From: an uncultured Eubacteriales bacterium
GTDB lineage: Bacteria > Bacillota > Clostridia > Oscillospirales > Acutalibacteraceae
Assembly: GCA_948527295.1 (NCBI GenBank)
Contig: CAOSWK010000005.1
Span: forward strand, 1-64,000
Length of the DNA: 64,000 bases
Direction: 5' to 3'
In this document: one piece after another, positions 52,383 to 59,526 of the stretch
How positions within the stretch are numbered: the first letter of the stretch is position 1
Layout of the letters: each line of letters starts with the position of its first letter
The notes under the pieces: generated by a model
What the model was told of the DNA's origin: nothing
The model's database searches: none
Seen by the model: only the letters and a program-made list of their open reading frames with translations
Program-made: the position numbers and the translations under genes

Positions 52383-52970
52383 ATGGAGGGCAAGACACGC
52401 GGCGTTGTTATTAATGGATCTTTAGATAATGGAAATGTATCTAGGGTTGTTAAAGAGGTCTTTGAGTGGGGAAGCTCGTTGCTTTTTGCTTTTTCTACAT
52501 GCTTTTTTATTACTATTTTTGTTATGTTCTTTACTGTCTCTGGTGACTCGATGCTGCCGACTCTGCACGATGGTGACAAATTGCTGGTGTATAAGTTTAT
52601 GTATGCTCCGAAAAGAGGCGACATTGTTACTATTGACACTAACGAACAGCTGGGCAAAAATATTATAAAGCGCGTTATTGGCCTTCCGGGAGACACCATT
52701 AAAATTGATTACGATAAGCACGAAGTTTACGTGAACGGCCACCTTTTAAAGGAAGATTATATTAACGACCCCACTGCATTGAGTGGCGACGGGGCTATAC
52801 TTAATAATACTGTATATTTGCTGCCTGATGGTCGTATTTGCGTTTTGGGCGATAATCGGAACCATTCGATGGACAGTAGATTTGGGAAAATTGGTTTTGT
52901 GTATGTAAATAAACTTTATGGCAGTGTATTTCTAAGATATTGGCCCATGGGAGATTTTCGAATTTTTTAA
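52383..52970 (+). CDS. lepB: Signal peptidase I
   Basis: 195 residues. It cleaves signal peptides of exported proteins on the outer face of the membrane. One transmembrane span lies at about 31-52. The catalytic serine is in VSGDSMLPTL (about S55) and the lysine in NIIKRVIGLPGD (about K99), and GDNRNHSMDSRFGKIGFV is box E. The N-terminal 28 residues are cytoplasmic. ATG 52383 follows GGAGGTGC. The rplS-lepB order is common in Firmicutes. A terminator follows. Confidence 0.95.
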   Translation: MEGKTRGVVINGSLDNGNVSRVVKEVFEWGSSLLFAFSTCFFITIFVMFFTVSGDSMLPTLHDGDKLLVYKFMYAPKRGDIVTIDTNEQLGKNIIKRVIGLPGDTIKIDYDKHEVYVNGHLLKEDYINDPTALSGDGAILNNTVYLLPDGRICVLGDNRNHSMDSRFGKIGFVYVNKLYGSVFLRYWPMGDFRIF

Positions 52971-52989
52971 GTAAGATTGTTTTTTATAA

Positions 52990-53040
52990 TGGCGCTCTTC
53001 ATTTCGATTTAAGCTTGATTTGAAGAGTGCTATTTTTTGC
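52990..53040 (+). terminator. Terminator of rplS-lepB
   Basis: GGCGCTCTTCA and TGAAGAGTGCT pair (one wobble) around a 19-nt loop, followed by ATTTTTTG. Confidence 0.8.
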
Positions 53041-53048
53041 TTAAAAAA

Positions 53049-53978
53049 TTAAATTATGCTAATAAAGAAGCTGACTAATGGGACTGTCACTAAGCTGCAA
53101 GCGCTGGTGATTAACAATGTTGCTATGGCGTACTCTGCATTGTTGTTATACTTTTTTGATAAAATGGCTATTGCGGACATTGACGGCAGTGCGCAAAGTA
53201 GCACTACCGTTTTGACGATGTTTTCTGCAATTGGGACAAACTTTAGGATTGACCAAACTGCTATTGGGAACAGGATCATTTTGAAGAGTATCAAGATGTA
53301 TATTTCGAAATTTATCAGGTATTTTTTGATGTTGAAAAAGCAAAAAAGGCCGCCGATGTATATCATGGAGAGTGCTGGAGTCATGTTCCCAAGCGGAGCT
53401 AGGGCTAAGAACATCATTTTTGGTAGTTTTAAGCCCAGTGCGACCGCAGTTAGTGAGAAAATTATTGCTAACAGTGCTGGATTTATGAAGTTTTTTAAGC
53501 ATTTAAAGTTGTATGCATTCAGATTTGAGGCCAGTTTTACGCCTAAGGTCCAGAGCATAAATTGGTCTACAACTATGCACAAGGACATAAAAATTCCGCC
53601 CTCTTTGCCGTACAGCGCTAAGATCAGTGGAATTCCGATGAAACCTGCATTTGAGAAGGTCGCCATGGCTTTGTAAATGTTAGCTTTTTGAGGATCAAAA
53701 TTGAAAAACCGCACTATAACGCAGTTTGAAAGATATAAAAGCACGAAAGAAGCCAGGTATACTATAAATATGGGCGATGCAGCGATTAAGTCGCCTAAAG
53801 ACGGACCTGCCAGGAGGTTACAGACCAGCATGATAGGCATTGAGACGTTTATTATGAATTTTGATATTGAGTTGAGTGAGGATTCATCGAAGATTTTGCA
53901 CTTGACGCATAAAATTCCGATGGCCACAAAAAAGGCGAAGACAAACAGTTGCTGCAAAATAATAAAAAATTGTGCCAT
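53049..53978 (-). CDS. AEC-family (auxin efflux carrier-like) transporter
   Basis: 309 residues with about ten hydrophobic spans in two similar halves. Motifs are typical of bacterial AEC carriers: ISKFIINVSMPIMLVCNLLA in the first half, FSNAGFIGIPLILALYGKEG, and LAPLGNMTPALSMIYIGGLF in the second. These carriers export organic acids or other small anions; the substrate is unknown here. ATG 53978 is 8 nt after AGGAGG; the longer frame from 54071 would pass through the hairpin at 54024. On the minus strand the coding sequence is C-rich, in line with replication-linked skew. Confidence 0.88.
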   Translation of the reverse strand: MAQFFIILQQLFVFAFFVAIGILCVKCKIFDESSLNSISKFIINVSMPIMLVCNLLAGPSLGDLIAASPIFIVYLASFVLLYLSNCVIVRFFNFDPQKANIYKAMATFSNAGFIGIPLILALYGKEGGIFMSLCIVVDQFMLWTLGVKLASNLNAYNFKCLKNFINPALLAIIFSLTAVALGLKLPKMMFLALAPLGNMTPALSMIYIGGLFCFFNIKKYLINFEIYILILFKMILFPIAVWSILKFVPIAENIVKTVVLLCALPSMSAIAILSKKYNNNAEYAIATLLITSACSLVTVPLVSFFISII

Positions 53979-54011
53979 GATCAAAACCTCCTTGTTTGGC
54001 ATGCTGCATAA

Positions 54012-54090
54012 AAATAAAAAAAGCCCCTTCTTGCTAAAAGTTTGCCGCAAATTTAAAAACATTGCGTGCATTATAAGTCAAGAAGGGGAG
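54012..54090 (-). terminator. Long-loop terminator or attenuator before the AEC gene
   Basis: On the minus strand CCCCTTCTTG (54088-54079) and CAAGAAGGGG (54033-54024) pair perfectly, with a 45-nt loop, followed by CTTTTTTT. It lies 30 bp after the upstream gene's stop and before the AEC ribosome-binding site. No separate AEC promoter is clear, so partial read-through may feed the carrier gene. Confidence 0.7.
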
Positions 54091-54119
54091 AGACGAGATT
54101 TTTGTTTTATCTAGGTTTT

Positions 54120-55748
54120 CTAAATATTGCAAGTTTTGCGGCCTTTTTCTTGCAGATTATAATAGTACGCGAGGATTTCGCCTATGTCGTAGTCATTATC
54201 GATGGCGGCGGCGTCCCTGTTTAGGATGAAATTTTTGTCGTCTAAAACCTTCTTGGCGTCGTTATAGACGTAGTCTATGGTCTCTTTCCAGAATAAAATG
54301 TTCTCGGCACGAAGGTCCACCCAGCCCACCTGGATCCACTTTTCTAGGCGTTCCCGTGTAATGGTCAGATTGCTATCTTTGCCCGGAAACAAGCTATAAT
54401 CGCCTATGTACACGTTCTCATTTTCTGTAACTATCGGCAAACCTAGCGACAGCATCTCTATGATTAAATCTTTGTCCGACTCCAAATTTTGAACAATCAA
54501 GTCATACAGCTCTTTGATGTCTATTTTTTTTAGGTCGTCCACAGTTTTGCAGACCTTTTTGATCATATACAGCTCATACAACCGCTTTGCGACGGTAACT
54601 CCGAGGTTTCCCGTTGCGATGCTTGTTGTGCGGTTTTCTTGCATCAAATTTAAAAGCTCTGTTTTTATCTTCTCTACCATGGTCTTGCCGGCAAAAGTCG
54701 AGCTCAACATGCCAGAGTCCATGTAGTTTAGCATGTTTTTCTTGGTTTGGCCGCAGATGTCTTCAATGGCGGCGTTGGCGACTTCCTCTTTGGTTATAGC
54801 CTCCATTTGGCCGACGGCCGTGAGTGCAGAGAGCTCGTACAAAGAGTAAACGTGATTTTCCCCCGCGCGAACAACCGGGAATTTAAGGTATTCTTCGCTG
54901 ACTCCCTTAGAATATTCAAGTGTGTCGCCTTCTTTGAGCCTCAGTTTTTTAGGATTATTAATTTTTTTGACTAGCCCAACATCAGTTTCAATCGGCTCAA
55001 ACTTTGTGCTATCGTAGCCTACAAACGTTGCCGGAATCAATAGGCTGATGTTAAGGTTTGTGGTGTGAGATAGGTTCCACAGCAGCTGATGCAAAACCCC
55101 AGCAGCAGAAATCTTGCCCATCAATGCAAAGGAGAGCGAAGATTTTGGCGTGTCTCCGTGAGTGTACGGCATGTTCATGCCCATTCCGCCAAGGCCTGTT
55201 GTCGAGATTTTTAAATATTTTTTTACCTTAAAGTCCTCCATGGCAAGCTTCAAAGAATACACAAAGTTTATGGCCTTCGGCACAAAGTCGTTAAGAAGGA
55301 TGCTCACAGAAGTGTTGACGTCAATTTGCGCGCTTTTGCTGACTTTGCTTAATATCAACTCTGGCTTATAATGATTACCAAGCACCGTCCCGGAGTTTAT
55401 AGCATCCACGATTAAGTCTGGGCGCCACTTTTGAACCAACTTATATAAAGTTGACTTTTTCAAAATATCGGGCCCCAAGTCAGAGTAGTAAAATTGCAAA
55501 AGCTCGTCCTTGCATTTTAGCTTTTCTTGCATGTTTGTTAGCTTGTTGAATTCATACGGCATAAAAACATTGCCATACGACGAGATCAGTTCAATATTTT
55601 TGCAGTATTTAGAAAAATATTTGCAACAGTTATCAGATTCGTTTTTGGTTAAATTATGCAATATAATCTTTTCGGGTTTCTGCTCAATAATTCTTCTTGT
55701 TATTGCTTTGCCGATTTGGCCAACGCCAAGAACTAAAATTGTTTTCAT
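54120..55748 (-). CDS. Large NAD(P)-binding Rossmann-fold protein of unknown function
   Basis: 542 residues. The N-terminus is a dinucleotide-binding fold, TILVLGVGQIGKAITRRIIE, with a G-x-G-x2-G loop. The next strands read PDLIVDAINSGTVLGN and YLKISTTGLGGMGMNMPYTH, which resembles the catalytic/cofactor region of extended SDR or homospermidine/saccharopine-dehydrogenase-like proteins. Two long mainly helical parts follow (about 310-542) without a motif I recognise. There is no signal peptide. ATG 55748 has GGAGG 9 nt upstream. It stands alone before the AEC gene. I cannot assign a reaction. Confidence 0.75.
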   Translation of the reverse strand: MKTILVLGVGQIGKAITRRIIEQKPEKIILHNLTKNESDNCCKYFSKYCKNIELISSYGNVFMPYEFNKLTNMQEKLKCKDELLQFYYSDLGPDILKKSTLYKLVQKWRPDLIVDAINSGTVLGNHYKPELILSKVSKSAQIDVNTSVSILLNDFVPKAINFVYSLKLAMEDFKVKKYLKISTTGLGGMGMNMPYTHGDTPKSSLSFALMGKISAAGVLHQLLWNLSHTTNLNISLLIPATFVGYDSTKFEPIETDVGLVKKINNPKKLRLKEGDTLEYSKGVSEEYLKFPVVRAGENHVYSLYELSALTAVGQMEAITKEEVANAAIEDICGQTKKNMLNYMDSGMLSSTFAGKTMVEKIKTELLNLMQENRTTSIATGNLGVTVAKRLYELYMIKKVCKTVDDLKKIDIKELYDLIVQNLESDKDLIIEMLSLGLPIVTENENVYIGDYSLFPGKDSNLTITRERLEKWIQVGWVDLRAENILFWKETIDYVYNDAKKVLDDKNFILNRDAAAIDNDYDIGEILAYYYNLQEKGRKTCNI

Positions 55749-55955
55749 AATTGTGATTCCTCCAACTTTTAAAGCATATAATTAAATAAAATACTAGGTT
55801 AGATCTTTATTAAAATTTTTAACTCACACACGCTTTTCATTTTACAAAAAACAAACTATTAATATAAAAAACTCATCATTTTTCTTGTTGATTCCACAAA
55901 AACAGTCCTTTCTATGAATTATTCTAAAAATCTATAAAAATAAAATTAATAAAGC

Positions 55956-55984
55956 TTGTAAACCATATGATATATTGATAATAT
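55956..55984 (+). promoter_or_regulatory. Candidate promoter upstream of the tiny ORF
   Basis: TTGTAA at 55956-55961, 17 bp, TAATAT at 55979-55984. Confidence 0.45.
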
Positions 55985-56065
55985 AGAATAGTTTGTCGAA
56001 TCTTGTCTGTGGAGTGGTTTTTTATAAAATTCTGGCAAAGGCTAATATTTGGAGGTTAATATAAA

Positions 56066-56122
56066 ATGTTAACAAATTTAGTGTGGGCTTATCGATTATT
56101 AAGGTATAAGTAACAATCTTTG
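56066..56122 (+). CDS. Tiny ORF with canonical ribosome-binding site
   Basis: An 18-codon ORF (MLTNLVWAYRLLGISNNL) preceded by TTGGAGG 10 nt upstream and by a candidate promoter at 55956. The strong site is the only reason to list it. The peptide is mildly hydrophobic with one Arg. It ends 32 bp before the tRNA promoter -10 box. It could be a remnant of a lost gene's start. Confidence 0.35.
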
Positions 56123-56130
56123 AAATTAAT

Positions 56131-56159
56131 GTTTACTTTTGTGAACAAATCGTGTATAA
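56131..56159 (+). promoter_or_regulatory. Promoter of the initiator tRNA gene
   Basis: TTTACT at 56131-56136, 17 bp, TATAAT at 56154-56159, 20 bp before the mature tRNA 5' end. Confidence 0.82.
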
Positions 56160-56178
56160 TGAATATCATTAAAGTTAA

Positions 56179-56251
<73 letters not shown>

Positions 56252-56255
<4 letters not shown>

Positions 56256-56737
56256 CAGTGACGGTTTCGGGCACCGGCGCGCCCGGCTACAACGTTGACA
56301 TTATTGAAGGCAGCGAGGCTCTAGCCACAACGAAGGTAGATTCCAATGGTTAATGGTCTGCGCCGCTAAGCAACCTTCCCGGCGCCACCCATAATGTCTT
56401 AATAACTCAAGCCAACTCCTACGGCAACGCCTTTCCAGCGGTGCCTTTAATTTTTAAAATCCTAAAAATACCGACACTTGACCTCTTTGACATTATCCTG
56501 ACAGAGAATCTGACCTACAACGGCACGGTAAAGCAGTTTAAGGTCACTTTAAAGCCCAACGTAACGGGCATGGGAAACTTTATTGTAAAATACTTCAGAG
56601 TTAACCCGGACGGAACCGAGACAGAATTAGACGGGCCGCCCACCGATGTCGGTAGATACAGAGCCTTTCTTTATATAGAAAAAGGCACTGATTACACCGA
56701 CGCAGTCTTGCGTATTGTGTATTTCCCTAAAAGTTAA
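56252..56737 (+). pseudogene. Adhesin fragment with Ig-like and MBG-like repeats, fused to the tRNA 3' end
   Basis: In one frame from the tRNA CCA end the DNA reads TTVTVSGTGAPGYNVDIIEG, a typical bacterial Ig-like adhesin repeat, up to TAA at 56351 where SNG-W should be joined by a coding codon. The same frame then continues with WSAPLSNLPGATHNVLITQ and an MBG-like repeat (LTYNGTVKQFKVTLKPNVTG, TDVGRYRAFLYIEKGTDYTD) to the stop at 56735. No start codon, signal peptide or anchor exists. It is thus the tail of a larger surface protein with one nonsense mutation. It is more GC-rich than the DNA around it. The join at the tRNA suggests a recombination event there. Confidence 0.8.
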
Positions 56738-56881
56738 AAACGTGTTGTATATAGCATCAAGTTTTATCATGGTGAGTAAAAATCTTGTTAAAGCCCTTAT
56801 CACACAAATTGAAAAAGCGCTCGACTTCGTTGTGATAACTGTAAAATAATGTTGAAAAAATGTAATGTTATTAATACTGTA

Positions 56882-57871
56882 CTATGAAGCTAATTTATAA
56901 TTTTTGTCATTATTAGGGTTAAAACTACGCTGATAATCAAAATCCGGGTTCATTTTTAACTTCGATACATATGGCTCCATTACATAGTCATAAATATCAT
57001 TTTTATCGTGTGCGTAAAAATCAGTCATTGTCCGTTTAAGGTTTTCTGCATGGTCTGCAAGGCCTCTATCTTTTTTCTTTATATATTCGCTTTTAGATTT
57101 ACAAAAATAATGGTTTATCCTTAACTTCTTATAATCACAGCCATAATTAAAAGGCCCAGTTATCTTTTCTCCATTTTCATTTACACAATAGTAGTCCCGT
57201 TCGTATTCACAAGAATGTGGGTCTAGCATTTTAATAACTCTGCGAGGATTGCAGATTGTTTTTATATGCTTATTAACTTCAAAATCATTTACAGATCTAT
57301 ATTTATAGTTTTCTATAACCAGCCCCGCCGGTTTTTTTGTTAATCCTGATGAACCATACACTAACCAATTTACTCCCACGCCAGCTATTTTATTATCCTT
57401 TTTCATTATATCATCTATTGCATAAACAAGGCTATCTTGCTCAACCGGCATTACGAATTCATCCAAGTCTATAAATCCCATGTATTTGGTTTTGTTTTTA
57501 TAATTATTAACCGCTTCTTGATAAGCCACTAACTGTTGTGCACGACCAGGAAAATATTTATAAACGACTTCGCCACTATTTATATAATCCCTTAGCACAT
57601 CTTCTAGATTATCCGTACTTTCATTATCGTAAATATAAAATTTGGTCACACCAACTAGCTTATGAAATTCAATCCATTCTTTTATATATGGGCCTTCGTT
57701 TTTTGCTATAGCCACAAACGACAAATTGTCATCGTATTTGTTGTTATCACCAAAATTTATAAAATCTTTTAAATAACTAGATGTACCTAGTAAATATAAT
57801 ATTCCAACAAAAGATAAGCTAAAAAATGTTATTAATAAAAATTTTTTCTTTGATACGTGAATTTTAGACAT
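56882..57871 (-). CDS. Membrane-anchored glycosyltransferase family 92-like protein
   Basis: 329 residues. A basic start (SKIHVSKKK) and one hydrophobic span at about 11-28 give a type II topology, with the catalytic part outside the membrane. The catalytic part reads as the GT92/DUF23 group of family-2-like transferases: LSFVAIAKNEGPYIKEWIEF, FYIYDNESTDNLEDVL, the DxD metal site in YMGFIDLDEFV (135-138) and later INHYFCKSKSEYIKKKDRG. Such enzymes add galactose or other hexoses to glycans; the acceptor is unknown. ATG 57871 has AAGGAG about 14 nt upstream, a wide gap. It lies beside remains of another glycosyltransferase gene at 57975. Confidence 0.82.
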   Translation of the reverse strand: MSKIHVSKKKFLLITFFSLSFVGILYLLGTSSYLKDFINFGDNNKYDDNLSFVAIAKNEGPYIKEWIEFHKLVGVTKFYIYDNESTDNLEDVLRDYINSGEVVYKYFPGRAQQLVAYQEAVNNYKNKTKYMGFIDLDEFVMPVEQDSLVYAIDDIMKKDNKIAGVGVNWLVYGSSGLTKKPAGLVIENYKYRSVNDFEVNKHIKTICNPRRVIKMLDPHSCEYERDYYCVNENGEKITGPFNYGCDYKKLRINHYFCKSKSEYIKKKDRGLADHAENLKRTMTDFYAHDKNDIYDYVMEPYVSKLKMNPDFDYQRSFNPNNDKNYKLAS

Positions 57872-57974
57872 AATATAATTGTTTTCTCCTTCATTAAGTT
57901 GAACAAAATTAAAAAATAAGCATGTATGATTTTTTTATTTTCCTTTTCTATACCTTCTTTTAATTGTAAAAAAA

Positions 57975-58262
57975 TTAAAAGGCTTCGTTCGTTATTCCAT
58001 AATACATATCAACAAGCATTTCAGTCGGGTCCCGAAGTCAACACCCATAATGGCGACATAGTTACCGCTAGATTTTTTAATCCAGCAAAACATATCGGCT
58101 TCTTTGCCAAAATTCTTCGAAAACGAGATATACTTAACTCGGTCATCTTTTTTACTTAATCCACAAAGACTAATTCAAACATTTTTTGTCCACTCATTTT
58201 ATCGGCTATTTTGTAAATTTCATAATAAAAAATTGAGATGGCCTCTTGTTTGTTAAGGAACT
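57975..58262 (-). pseudogene. Frameshifted remnant of a GtrB-like family-2 glycosyltransferase
   Basis: Reading the minus strand across frames gives VVP, then NKQEAISIFYYEIYKIADKM and FELVFVD, matching the start of bactoprenol-phosphate glucosyltransferases. The DDGSKDGT-type loop is deleted. After a shift LSKKDDRVKYISFSKNFGKE and SGNYVAIMGVDF follow, matching the next motif (normally ISFSRNFGKE and GDYV-MDADLQDP). A further shift gives GDPTEMLVDMYYG. At least three frame disruptions and one stop make it non-functional. The remaining two-thirds of the gene and its membrane helices are gone. Confidence 0.75.
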
Positions 58263-58499
58263 ACGCCTGGTATTAAATCCAAAATTATCACCATCTTGCT
58301 TAATTATGTCAACATTATAATATATTTTGCCCTTTTTGTCAGCAGCAACAGCATTATGGTAATAAAATATTATTTTCAGTACGTTGTAAAATACCTGCGA
58401 AACTTTAGACTTAATCAAAAAGGGCTTGTTAGTTGAAAATATCTTAGAGCTTTCAGAAAAGCACAAACAACAAAACCAAAAATAAAGGAGAAAACACCA

Positions 58500-58664
58500 A
58501 TGCTAATACTATTTACAGCAGAGCCCACACTTACATTATTAGCAATCTACCAAGAACGAATATACAGGTATTTTCAAGAACTGACACTATCGATATTCCG
58601 CAAAGTTTGCCATAAAGAACGATTTGCTACTCGTGAAGAATGCTATTGCGTGCACAAAGACTGA
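58500..58664 (+). CDS. Small protein, copy B of a repeated family
   Basis: 54 residues after a clear AAAGGAG site 8 nt upstream. It begins MLILFTAEPTLTLLAIYQER, continues IYRYFQELTLSIF and ends with a Cys/Glu/Lys-rich part (KVCHKERFATREECYCVHKD). The first 36 residues match copy A at 5450, which is frameshifted. The N-terminus is weakly hydrophobic, too short for a sure membrane span. No promoter is visible close by. I do not recognise the family; the three cysteines at the end could bind metal. Confidence 0.5.
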   Translation: MLILFTAEPTLTLLAIYQERIYRYFQELTLSIFRKVCHKERFATREECYCVHKD

Positions 58665-59173
58665 TTATTTACACAGAATTCGGACGCAACGAATTTTTCT
58701 TTTGCCGAGCTTTTCTGTTCAGCAAAGAAAAACAAATTGCCCATTTTATATCCCAAAAAGGAGATGATTGAAATTGAGTTATCCGAATATGATTTTTTAA
58801 AACGTGCAAGACAGTGTGAATCAGCGGCTTTTGGATAAAGAAGAAAAGATTTATTTCTGAATTTTGGGAACAGACCGGAAAACCAAATTGGGATGGGGAT
58901 TTCGTCCAAAAACTTAGATGTGCAGCCAAGCTTTTCAAGCGCAAAAATCTCTTTTTCAAATTTTTTCTGTCGCGGCCTGAATAAGTAATCGACGGGGCTT
59001 TTTCAAAATCACAATCAATGTTTTTGCAGAGCCCCTTGTGCATGTCTAGCGCTATTTTGTTGGCTTCAAATATTGCTTGGCAAGTTACAAACCATAATTT
59101 TTGAGGTTCCCTATCGCACTGACTTTATAAAAATCACCCACAGACCACATTTGAAAATAATAGGTTTTTTCAT
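58640..59173 (-). pseudogene. Multiply frameshifted gene of unknown family
   Basis: The gene seems to begin at ATG 59173 (MKKPIIFK) with GGAG upstream. After a shift it reads MWSVGDFYKVSAIGNLKNYG. A second shift gives TCQAIFEANKIALDMHKGLC and KNIDCDFEKAPSITY. A third gives KFEKEIFALEKLGCTSKFLD and EIPIPIWFSGLFPKFRNKSF. The joined text is consistently protein-like, so the original gene was real and its decay recent. I cannot name it. Confidence 0.55.
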
Positions 59174-59282
59174 ATAGCTCCTAAATTTAGATGAAAATAT
59201 CAGCATAAAAGGCCTTTTTTAAAAACAGCTCATACATATGTGGGTTTAATAAAATTAACCAAATTTTAACACATGTACTAAT
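59174..59282. other. Non-coding spacer before the ABC-F promoter
   Basis: 109 bp of AT-rich DNA with no recognisable element. Confidence 0.4.
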
Positions 59283-59311
59283 TTGACATTCTTCACTTAA
59301 TACACTATAGT
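59283..59311 (+). promoter_or_regulatory. Strong promoter of the ABC-F leader
   Basis: TTGACA at 59283-59288, 17 bp, TATAGT at 59306-59311. Transcription would start near 59318, some 210 nt before the ABC-F start codon. Confidence 0.88.
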
Positions 59312-59326
59312 AAATTAGTAATTGAT

Positions 59327-59371
59327 ATGATTTTGGCAATCTGGGTGGCTTTGTGTTTTGAATATCGATGA
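59327..59371 (+). CDS. Putative 14-residue leader peptide of the ABC-F gene
   Basis: ATG at 59327 opens MILAIWVALCFEYR, then TGA at 59369-59371. The predicted 5' end of the transcript is only about 9 nt upstream, and no clear ribosome-binding site fits, so it may be translated almost leaderless. The stop codon is part of the CGATGAG arm of the antiterminator hairpin. This coupling, rather than the peptide itself, is the reason to call it. Confidence 0.5.
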   Translation: MILAIWVALCFEYR

Positions 59372-59410
59372 GGCATCATGCAAAGCTTAATTATATAAAA
59401 ATCTCATCGG
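59365..59410 (+). promoter_or_regulatory. Antiterminator hairpin of the ABC-F leader
   Basis: CGATGAG (59366-59372) pairs with CTCATCG (59403-59409), extendable by a wobble on each side. Its 5' arm overlaps the leader ORF stop codon, and its 3' arm overlaps the 5' arm of the terminator at 59406, so only one of the two can form. Confidence 0.6.
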
Positions 59411-59458
59411 TTGGCAGTTAAGGGCGTTTTTTTGCCTTATTTTGTTGGCCGATTTTTT
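59406..59458 (+). terminator. Leader terminator (attenuator) upstream of the ABC-F gene
   Basis: ATCGGTTGGC (59406-59415) pairs with GTTGGCCGAT (59444-59453), 10 bp including four G-U wobbles. The loop has an inner AAGG/CCTT stem, and a run of six T follows. It lies in the leader of the ABC-F gene, 68 bp before the start codon. Confidence 0.65.
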
Positions 59459-59526
59459 AATATTTTAAAGCTGTGGACGATGTTTCTTCCGCGGCTTTTA
59501 TTTTTATAATTTTTAGGAGGGAGCCC

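Larger units (their letters stand above)
55749..56153. other. AT-rich intergenic region with a tiny ORF
   Basis: 405 bp. Besides the promoter-like pair at 55956 and the 18-codon ORF at 56066 I see no gene or RNA. Confidence 0.45.

Noticed and set aside
54060..54080. TATAAT inside the hairpin before the AEC gene as a promoter
   Set aside because: No -35 element at 16-18 bp and no TG extension.
56770..56850. 26-codon ORF after the adhesin pseudogene, with a TTATCACA/TGTGATAA repeat inside
   Set aside because: No ribosome-binding site; the repeat could be chance in AT-rich DNA.
57926..58159. 77-codon plus-strand ORF
   Set aside because: Antisense to the GtrB-like pseudogene; no site; the minus strand carries recognisable motifs.
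58206..58466. 86-codon minus-strand ORF next to the GT2 pseudogene
   Set aside because: Its 3' half is the wrong frame of the glycosyltransferase remnant. The 5' half (AVAADKKGKIYYNVDII) looks somewhat coding but has no start support.
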